A program made the translations under genes and the position numbers. Below, one piece after another: positions 1 to 4,858 of a stretch of DNA of 10,910 nt (positions are counted from its first letter, which is position 1; every line of letters begins with the position of its first letter). The stretch is taken from assembly GCA_021647585.1 (NCBI GenBank), contig JAKIUK010000100.1, positions 1 to 10,910 on the forward strand, given 5' to 3'. The DNA comes from Methylococcaceae bacterium (GTDB lineage Bacteria > Pseudomonadota > Gammaproteobacteria > Methylococcales > Methylomonadaceae). Under the pieces are notes generated by a model. The model saw nothing but the letters and a program-made list of their open reading frames with translations, ran no database searches and was not told where the DNA came from.

Positions 1-74
1 ACAACTTGAATAACAAGATTTCTCCCGTTGGTCGAAATAACAAACCATTTAACCTGTGCGTTGTTAATAGCCAT
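1..74 (-). CDS. Partial small ORF at left edge, unrecognised
   Basis: An ATG at 74-72 on the minus strand opens a frame that stays open to the window edge, giving 24 residues that begin MAINNAQVKWFVIS. It lies 6 bp after the stop of the small hydrophobic ORF at 81-212 on the same strand, so the two could be consecutive genes of one transcript leaving the window. There is no clear Shine-Dalgarno before the ATG, only a T-rich run. I do not recognise the sequence, and the open length is too short to prove coding. Confidence 0.25.
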   Translation of the reverse strand, partial: MAINNAQVKWFVISTNGRNLVIQV

Positions 75-80
75 AAAAAA

Positions 81-212
81 CTATAGTTCTATGATCGCGG
101 CTAAAGACTGTGCCATTTTAATTCCAGACACATGGTTATGAAAGATCCAGATCAAAGCCACAAGCGTCATGCCCCAACCCACCAATACAGGTAACTTCTT
201 GCGCTCGAACAC
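81..212 (-). CDS. Small hydrophobic protein, 43 aa, unrecognised
   Basis: The minus strand carries a short frame from a GTG at 212-210 to TAG at 83-81. It encodes MFERKKLPVLVGWG followed by a hydrophobic stretch (roughly residues 8-26) and a mixed tail ending AAIIEL. A basic start followed by one membrane span is the layout of a small single-pass membrane protein. An in-frame TAG lies a few codons upstream, so the frame cannot be much longer unless it is the end of a broken gene. Spacing to the next minus-strand ATG (74) is only 6 bp, which hints at a small-gene cluster continuing left. Family unknown; coding status uncertain. Confidence 0.3.
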   Translation of the reverse strand: MFERKKLPVLVGWGMTLVALIWIFHNHVSGIKMAQSLAAIIEL

Positions 213-423
213 TTTTACCCGTGATGCTCTCTACTGATCCTGCAATAATTCCACCTTAAAAATGGGGCGGACTATTCCATTAGGTCTTTATTATTGCAGC
301 AAAAGTAGAGACCCTTTGCTTTTTTTAACCGCTGTTTTTTTTAAGTTAAATTTTATTTACTTTTACCTGACTAACATGTAGAGTCACGTATTTTTTGACA
401 TAACTAAGCCCTAAAAAAATACA
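213..423. other. Intergenic region upstream of the effector gene
   Basis: This 211-bp stretch separates the minus-strand small ORFs from the plus-strand effector. Its right half is very AT-rich with long T runs (about 320-360), as expected for a region with promoter activity. It also contains the sequence AGGTCTTTATTATTGCA at 282-298, which recurs with one mismatch at 2109-2125. I could not place a convincing -35/-10 pair or a Shine-Dalgarno before the ATG at 424. Confidence 0.5.
282..298. repeat. 17-bp repeat, left copy
   Basis: AGGTCTTTATTATTGCA here matches 2109-2125 at 16 of 17 positions in the same orientation. The two copies lie outside the effector-immunity pair, about 125 bp before the effector start and about 125 bp after the immunity stop. 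They may be remnants of a mobile or REP-like unit that bounds the cassette. Confidence 0.45.
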
Positions 424-1620
424 ATGGCTAACTATAGAATCCCTGGTCCATTGGGTATGTGCCACTCACAACAGCCACCAATAGACCCACTGACCAGACA
501 ACCTCAGCGTATACCAGGTCCATTAGGCTCGCATTGTGAATATCAGCTTAAACAACAACTAAAAATAGAATTAGAAAAAAAAGAAATTGCTCTGGATATA
601 TGTCAATTCATTTTGGATATAACAGGGATTATTGATCCTACACCCGCCTCTGATGGCACCAACGTCCTAATATCCCTAAGCAGAGGACGATGGATTGATG
701 CGGTAATTAGTGTCGTCAGTATTGTTCCTTATGTCGGTGACTTTGCTAAATTAGGTAAATTACCCCGTTACCTAAAATCAATAAAAAAAGCCATCCGTAT
801 AGCCCAAACTGATTTTCATTGGTCTAATGCACTAAAAAGGCTGTTTATCCCATTAAAAAAAGTGATAGATCAGCTCTATGAGTTGGGTGCTAACAAATTA
901 CCCCCGCATGCCAGTAAAACACTGAGTCAAATTAAACGTGAAATAGATCATTTTTTAAAGCCTGCTTCCAGTGGAACAACAGCAAACCAAACTGTCGGGG
1001 AATTTCTTGCCAATTCTTCAAAAAACAGCAGTCCCAAAGTTAAGCAAAGTGCTAATACCCCCTCAAAATCTAAACAAGCAAATATTGAGGAGAAGCCAAA
1101 AAAAGGAGTTTCCAGCGAAAAAGAGAGTGGTATAATTGATGGGAAAAGGGGAAAGAATGTTGACGTTGAAACAAATCCAGATTTTATTGCTACATCAAAT
1201 GGTGATGCAGCAAAAATATCAGATCTTTCTCCAAATAAAAGAAAAGCTACATTAAGGGAATTACGGGTGGCTGAGATTGTTGATGGAAAATCAGCAACGC
1301 GGTCTCGTATTCGTAAACAAGATAGTAAATTAATAATAGAAGATAAACCAATAATCAGAGATGGAAAAGTGGTCACGGGAATTGATGTATTTGGTAAAAA
1401 TGGTGAGCTGATTCAAGTTGGAGGTCCTGGTAAAAATGCAAATGATGTTGTATTTGAAAAAACAAAAAGAGCTCTCGAAGCACTAAAAGATGAAGCAAAA
1501 TTGCGAGGAACAAAAGCACAAGTATTCTACGAAAAAGGAAATAGTGATAGGTTTAAAGAATTAATTACAGAATCAAAAAGAATACTAGGAGAAGAAAATG
1601 TATTTATACTATCTAATTAA
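424..1620 (+). CDS. Polymorphic-toxin-type effector with C-terminal candidate nuclease domain
   Basis: A 398-aa modular protein. Residues 5-11 and 29-35 are two copies of RIPGPLG. Residues about 56-112 form a hydrophobic helical region with the pattern LDITGIIDPTPASDG...VPYVGDFAKLGKLP, which I associate with the pre-toxin part of Rhs/T6SS-type polymorphic toxins. Residues about 181-245 are a low-complexity Lys/Ser linker. Residues about 250-398 form a compact C-terminal domain with ELRVAE, GIDVFGKNGELIQVGGPGK (D321, E328, Q331, GGPGK 333-337) and a final helix-strand pair. The acidic residue followed by strand and GG-x-GK resembles PD-(D/E)XK-like toxin nucleases, but this is inference and the expected Glu may be Gln. 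The small gene 12 bp downstream fits an immunity gene. No signal peptide is visible, so export would depend on a dedicated secretion system not present here. No Shine-Dalgarno precedes the ATG, but the N-terminal repeat starts at residue 5, which supports this start. Confidence 0.75.
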   Translation: MANYRIPGPLGMCHSQQPPIDPLTRQPQRIPGPLGSHCEYQLKQQLKIELEKKEIALDICQFILDITGIIDPTPASDGTNVLISLSRGRWIDAVISVVSIVPYVGDFAKLGKLPRYLKSIKKAIRIAQTDFHWSNALKRLFIPLKKVIDQLYELGANKLPPHASKTLSQIKREIDHFLKPASSGTTANQTVGEFLANSSKNSSPKVKQSANTPSKSKQANIEEKPKKGVSSEKESGIIDGKRGKNVDVETNPDFIATSNGDAAKISDLSPNKRKATLRELRVAEIVDGKSATRSRIRKQDSKLIIEDKPIIRDGKVVTGIDVFGKNGELIQVGGPGKNANDVVFEKTKRALEALKDEAKLRGTKAQVFYEKGNSDRFKELITESKRILGEENVFILSN

Positions 1621-1625
1621 AAGGT
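1621..1625 (+). promoter_or_regulatory. Ribosome binding site of the immunity candidate
   Basis: AAGGT directly follows the effector stop codon and sits 7 nt before the ATG at 1633. It supports translation of the second gene from the same transcript. Confidence 0.5.
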
Positions 1626-1632
1626 CAAGTTA

Positions 1633-1983
1633 ATGGCTTATTCAATGTTAGTTGCTTTTAATGATCAACCGAACAACCCAATTTTTGATAAATTTTTAGG
1701 AAGTGCTATAAAAATTGATACCTACTGGGAATCTATAGGAATAAAACTATCCCTCCCTATTATATCCTCGCTGACCGAAAAAGCTGATTCAGAATATGGT
1801 TTTGTATTGGAGGGTGCAGAATTACATGCGTTTAAAGAAGAGGTAATCCAACTGGAAAAATTCTGGAGAAATACTACTAATTCAGAGGTCGCCCCATCAG
1901 ATGAGTTCTTTGATGATTTAGTAGATGTAAAATCTGGCATAGAGAAAGCAATTAAACATAAATTAAAACTTATAATTGGATAA
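1633..1983 (+). CDS. Candidate immunity protein for the upstream toxin, 116 aa
   Basis: A 116-aa soluble, net-acidic protein with no signal peptide or membrane segment, ending in a basic KHKLKLIIG tail. It begins 12 bp after the effector stop behind an AAGGT ribosome binding site, so the two genes are very likely co-transcribed. Small acidic proteins directly downstream of a polymorphic toxin are usually its specific inhibitor, made in the producing cell to bind the C-terminal toxin domain. I do not recognise a named immunity family. The acidic clusters at residues about 60-76 and 90-98 (SDEFFDDLVD) could mimic nucleic acid or cover a basic active-site surface. The immunity role rests on position, size and charge, not on homology. 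Confidence 0.6.
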   Translation: MAYSMLVAFNDQPNNPIFDKFLGSAIKIDTYWESIGIKLSLPIISSLTEKADSEYGFVLEGAELHAFKEEVIQLEKFWRNTTNSEVAPSDEFFDDLVDVKSGIEKAIKHKLKLIIG

Positions 1984-2108
1984 ATATTACCCTTTAAACT
2001 CGGAAGCCGAAATTGTGAAAATCAAGGGGTCAGCCAGCAATACCGCTTCCAGTGATAAACTAACTACATGAATTACTAATAATTAACAGAAAGCAACAGA
2101 AAGGGGTC

Positions 2109-2125
2109 AGGTCTTTATTTTTGCA
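2109..2125. repeat. 17-bp repeat, right copy
   Basis: AGGTCTTTATTTTTGCA, with one mismatch to 282-298 in direct orientation. Here it follows AAGGGGTC, a string I associate with repeats near REP-type transposases (inference). Confidence 0.45.
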
Positions 2126-2168
2126 TGGAAAAAGGGGGCAGAACACGATTAATGCGTAGGTCGCAAGC

Positions 2169-2190
2169 TGAATGAGCGACAACCCGTAAG
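2169..2190. repeat. 22-bp repeat, copy 1
   Basis: The sequence starting TGAATGAGCGACAAC and ending CGTAAG matches 2741-2762 at 21 of 22 positions in direct orientation. The copies lie on either side of the small membrane-protein gene. Similarity extends loosely to ATGCGTAGG, found at 2152-2160 here and 2767-2775 near the other copy, although the order differs. Confidence 0.6.
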
Positions 2191-2216
2191 ACAGATACAG
2201 TAAAACTTTTAAAATA

Positions 2217-2633
2217 ATGGATCATTATATGGTTGAAGGTTTTGCAACAAATTATGCCAAAGCAATAGATGATTTAGCGGGAAAAATATTTATCCCTGCC
2301 CTGATTTGTTCTTTGCTAGTTGAATTTGGTTCATTTTACCAAGATAAATATAATGCTGGGCTTTTAGAAACATATATTGTTTTTGTGTTTATTGGTGCCA
2401 CTATTACTGTATTGTTTTTTTTAGTTCTTACGCTAGTGGTTTATAACCTGTTTAGAGGGAATGATATTGCCCCATATATAGCAGTAATCATCATGCCGTT
2501 AGGTTTTGCAGGACTGTTTCCTGAGCAATTCACTACCTTTCCTGTTCCTTATTCTCAAGTGACGGGCATGGCTATATTGGCATGGGCATTCATGCTATCG
2601 AATAAAGGCGCTTGGCATAAATATGCACAATAA
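2217..2633 (+). CDS. Small multi-pass membrane protein, unrecognised
   Basis: A 138-aa hydrophobic protein with about four membrane spans: residues 25-40 (FIPALICSLLVEFG region), 52-80 (a long, strongly hydrophobic stretch rich in Phe, Val and Leu), 85-105 (IAVIIMPLGFAGLF) and 113-128 (VTGMAILAWAFML). The first 22 residues are polar and would lie on one side of the membrane. No enzyme or transporter motif stands out and I do not recognise a family. No good Shine-Dalgarno precedes the ATG; a second ATG at codon 5 is an alternative start. The gene stands alone, with repeat-rich spacers on both sides containing copies of the same 22-bp sequence, which suggests acquired cargo. Confidence 0.6.
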   Translation: MDHYMVEGFATNYAKAIDDLAGKIFIPALICSLLVEFGSFYQDKYNAGLLETYIVFVFIGATITVLFFLVLTLVVYNLFRGNDIAPYIAVIIMPLGFAGLFPEQFTTFPVPYSQVTGMAILAWAFMLSNKGAWHKYAQ

Positions 2634-2680
2634 AGATTATTATTCTCGTTAGTTAGCTCTGCTGTATCTCATCAATAAAA

Positions 2681-2717
2681 GCGCGGTAGGTTGGGTTGAG
2701 GCACGAAACTCAACAAC
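2681..2717 (+). repeat. REP element A
   Basis: It begins GCGCGGTAGGTTGGGTTGAG and continues with GCACGAAACTCAACAAC. The stem TTGGGTT (2691-2697) can pair with AACTCAA (2707-2713), allowing one G-T pair. It has the same orientation as REP B and is related to REPs C and D. Confidence 0.7.
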
Positions 2718-2740
2718 CTCTCAAGCATAAAGCGTAAGTC

Positions 2741-2762
2741 TGAATGAGCGACAACACGTAAG
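2741..2762. repeat. 22-bp repeat, copy 2
   Basis: Matches 2169-2190 at 21 of 22 positions, in the same orientation. It follows REP A by about 24 bp, suggesting a compound repeat unit. Confidence 0.6.
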
Positions 2763-2838
2763 GCGGATGCGTAGGTAGGATAAGCGATAGCGTCATCCGA
2801 CACTCCCAACATTTTAGGCATGTTCTTGTTTTCAGTAT

Positions 2839-2844
2839 AAGGAG
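2839..2844 (+). promoter_or_regulatory. Strong Shine-Dalgarno pointing to an ATC start
   Basis: AAGGAG followed by five T residues and then ATC at 2850-2852. The spacing (5 nt) is good for ATC and poor for the next candidate start, TTG at 2862 (17 nt). It decides the start of the downstream nuclease gene. Confidence 0.6.
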
Positions 2845-2849
2845 TTTTT

Positions 2850-4082
2850 ATCAAGAAATTATTGTTTATATTATTGATAATCGTTACAGGGCTTTATGTT
2901 TGTGTCCATTACTTTAAATCTGCCTGTGTTGAGGTGGGTGGAATTAATTCCCGTCAGGTTGAAGTTAATTTAAGAAAACGTCCCAACCGTTCTTCCCAAA
3001 TCGTTAGCACTTTAGCGGCAGATGGCTTTGCAAGCCTTACCAAACCAGCTAACAACTGGAATTATTTCTATTCTGTTAATCAACAGCAAACGATTCAAAA
3101 GCAACATTTTAAACTTGGCTATTCCCGAGTGTTTGGCTTCCTTGTTCTAAAAACAAAGCAATTAAAACGCTACGAAAAACAAATTAATACCTTTGCACCC
3201 ACGGTAATTATTACGTTATCTGGCTTATTGTTTCTTTTTAGCATTGCTCACTTTAGAAAAAAACATAAAACAAATAATCCCAGCTATAACACCGTAGAGC
3301 CATTGGAAGCAGTTTATTATGCACAGCCACAATTATCTAGTCATAGAGAGCCGAATTCACAAGAATACCAAGAAATAGAAAATCATCTTGCTCGTAAAGA
3401 AGAAAGAAAGCAAAGAGAAATAGAAGTATTTTTTTATCACAAGGTAGAAAAAGAGCTCGCCACTCTTGCTAGTGCTTACCAAAACAATATGGCAGAAATG
3501 GAAAGAACCATTACCAGCCTGAAAGAAAAGTATAGCTATGCTGAAAAAAATGCACGTATTCTTGGGGTAAACCTCAATGACAGTAAAATTGATGGTCTAG
3601 TCAAAGGTCGCTTATTTGAATTATTTGCCGCGAAAATCTGGGATGGAGATTATAGGACGACAATAGTCGATTGGACACCAGATAAAGGCTTTAATGAAAA
3701 TATTTATATTAGAAGCAATGGTAATCCAGATTTTGTTGTATCAGATACGCAGACTCACAAAGTTGTTGCTGTTGAATGCAAATTTCGAGGGCGTTTTAAT
3801 ATAGATAAAAAAACCAATAAAGCGATTTGGATAAGATTTGGCGAAAAGACAGCATTTAATAGATACAGAAAATATCAAATAGAAAAGAATATTATTGTGT
3901 TTTTATTATTTGGCGTGGGTGGAGTAGCGGAGCAGCCGGACAATTTGTATCTGTTAACGCTTGATGAATTTGATGGTATTACGCATATGGACAAGATTTA
4001 TCGGAAGGAAGTGGCTACTAACCGTAATAAACTAGCCCCTTATAAAATAAGCAAACATGATCTTATTTACTGCCTATTTTGA
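2850..4082 (+). CDS. Membrane-anchored PD-(D/E)XK nuclease-like protein with SH3-like and coiled-coil regions
   Basis: About 410 aa from the ATC start, or 406 aa from TTG at 2862; residue numbers here count from the TTG. The N-terminus (KKLLFILLIIVTGL) is a signal anchor. Residues about 30-72 (VNLRKRPNRSSQIV...NNWNYFY) look like a bacterial SH3-type domain. A second membrane span lies at about 111-131. A charged coiled coil follows at about 165-232. The C-terminal domain has the restriction-endonuclease core: E253 in KGRLFELFAAKIW, PD at 289-290, and VAVECKF with E305 and K307. With two spans, the SH3-like part would be periplasmic and the nuclease cytoplasmic, if the usual topology holds. 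Mrr-like and Card1-type nucleases share this core, but I recognise no named family. DNA cleavage, perhaps in defence, is inference. The gene stands alone between repeats. Confidence 0.7.
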   Translation: MKKLLFILLIIVTGLYVCVHYFKSACVEVGGINSRQVEVNLRKRPNRSSQIVSTLAADGFASLTKPANNWNYFYSVNQQQTIQKQHFKLGYSRVFGFLVLKTKQLKRYEKQINTFAPTVIITLSGLLFLFSIAHFRKKHKTNNPSYNTVEPLEAVYYAQPQLSSHREPNSQEYQEIENHLARKEERKQREIEVFFYHKVEKELATLASAYQNNMAEMERTITSLKEKYSYAEKNARILGVNLNDSKIDGLVKGRLFELFAAKIWDGDYRTTIVDWTPDKGFNENIYIRSNGNPDFVVSDTQTHKVVAVECKFRGRFNIDKKTNKAIWIRFGEKTAFNRYRKYQIEKNIIVFLLFGVGGVAEQPDNLYLLTLDEFDGITHMDKIYRKEVATNRNKLAPYKISKHDLIYCLF

Positions 4083-4096
4083 CCTTTTAAAGCTTT

Positions 4097-4136
4097 AGCG
4101 CGGTAGATTGGGTTGAGGAACGAAACCCAATCTACC
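4097..4136 (+). repeat. REP element B, perfect 13-bp hairpin
   Basis: GGTAGATTGGGTT (4102-4114) and its exact reverse complement (4124-4136) enclose a 9-nt loop, GAGGAACGA. It begins 15 bp after the nuclease stop codon, so it may also act as a transcript-end hairpin, although no T run follows. It is the left partner of the inverted REP pair around the RAYT remnant. Confidence 0.8.
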
Positions 4137-4159
4137 AATACACAACTGTCGATCAAATC

Positions 4160-4687
4160 ATGCAATACTGCCGAGCCAATATTCCAGGAGCATGTTATTT
4201 TTCACTGTCAATATAGCCGATCGGACTCAACCACTATGGACTGAAAGTGCATAGTTTTAAACTAGCAATTTGGTACAATAAATCCTTATTAATAGATCAT
4301 ATTGATTAATTACGCGGAGCATTTAAAAAAATCAAACAAAATCATTGATTTATTATTGCAGCAATTGTTATTCTTCCAGATCATATTCATACTCTCTGGC
4401 AATTACCTGAATATGACGCTGATTTTCCTACTCGCTGGCGATTAATTAAAAGCACATTTTCTCGTGCATTGCCACAAACTGAACGTATTTCAACAAGCCG
4501 AAGAAAAAAAGGAGAACGTGGACTTTGGCAACGTCGTTATTGGGAGCATTTAATCAAGGATGATAAAGATTTTGAAAGGCATGTGGATTACATTCATTAT
4601 AATCCGGTAAAACACGGCATTATTCAATCACCTGTTGATTGGACTTATCCAAGCATACATTGTTATATCCAGAAAGGGATAATCTAA
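4160..4687 (+). pseudogene. Decayed REP-associated tyrosine transposase (RAYT, Y1/HUH type)
   Basis: The N-terminus is recognisable: MQYCRANIPGACYF from ATG 4160, with the expected continuation FTVNIADR only in another frame, indicating loss of one T in the run at 4198-4202. The middle has an apparent extra stretch of about 50 bp (roughly 4226-4280). Two in-frame stops follow (TAA 4307, TGA 4346). The C-terminal half is intact: PDHIHTLWQLP with the HxH metal-binding pair (4382-4390), TRWRLIKSTFSR, GERGLWQRRYWEH, and DYIHYNPVKHG, which carries the catalytic Tyr region. RAYTs nick single-stranded REP sequences and probably spread them. REPs B and C lie on both sides in opposite orientation, the usual arrangement. 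A residual 72-residue frame from TTG 4469 is unlikely to be functional because it lacks the HxH motif. Confidence 0.85.
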
Positions 4688-4740
4688 TCGGATTGGGGGT
4701 GAAAGGTTATTTCGAAGGTTGTTTCGGTGAAGTTTAATTA

Positions 4741-4775
4741 TTGTTGGGTTTCGTTCCTCAACCCAACCTACCGAG
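4741..4775 (-). repeat. REP element C, inverted relative to REP B
   Basis: The reverse complement reads GCTCGGTAGGTTGGGTTGAG and then GAACGAAACCCAACAA. On the plus strand, GTTGGGTT (4743-4750) pairs exactly with AACCCAAC (4760-4767) across a 9-nt loop. Together with REP B it encloses the RAYT remnant. Confidence 0.8.
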
Positions 4776-4846
4776 CTTTTACAATAGTCTAAAAAGGGTT
4801 TATTTTTAACTATAAAGTTTTTGATGATTTCTTTTATGGGACAAAT

Positions 4847-4850
4847 GGAG
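4847..4850 (+). promoter_or_regulatory. Ribosome binding site deciding the P450 TTG start
   Basis: GGAG lies 8 nt before TTG at 4859. No ATG or GTG occurs in this frame between the upstream stop (TAA at 4790) and the TTG, so TTG is the only usual start codon near the expected N-terminus. Confidence 0.5.
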
Positions 4851-4858
4851 ATGAAATT

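Larger units (their letters stand above)
1984..2216. other. Repeat-rich intergenic region after the immunity gene
   Basis: No gene is visible in these 233 bp. AAGGGGTCAG occurs twice (2024-2033 and 2101-2110). The second copy runs into the 17-bp repeat shared with 282-298. A 22-bp repeat at 2169-2190 recurs at 2741-2762. The region therefore looks like accumulated repeat debris between two cargo units. Confidence 0.5.
2634..2838. other. Intergenic region with REP and second repeat type
   Basis: No gene is visible. It contains a REP unit (2681-2717), the second copy of the 22-bp repeat (2741-2762) and a further repeat-like tail (2763-2805) with GGATGCGTAGG and GTCATCCGACA. The small minus-strand frame across it is only open because of these repeats. 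Confidence 0.55.

Noticed and set aside
395..423. TTGACA at 395-400 as the -35 box of the effector promoter
   Set aside because: A -10 at normal spacing would fall on 418-423, directly against the ATG at 424, leaving no room for a transcript start and leader.
948..1376. 142-codon minus-strand frame inside the effector gene
   Set aside because: It is antisense to the Lys/Ser linker and toxin domain, has Phe/Leu/Ser-rich composition typical of a shadow, and has no ribosome binding site.
2672..2854. 60-codon minus-strand frame across the REP region
   Set aside because: It is made of repeat sequence; similar frames arise over REPs at 4628-4867 and 6249-6434, so openness reflects the repeats rather than coding.
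4469..4687. Separate 72-aa protein starting at TTG 4469
   Set aside because: It is the in-frame C-terminal end of the broken RAYT, which is recognisable upstream through HxH to an N-terminal fragment.
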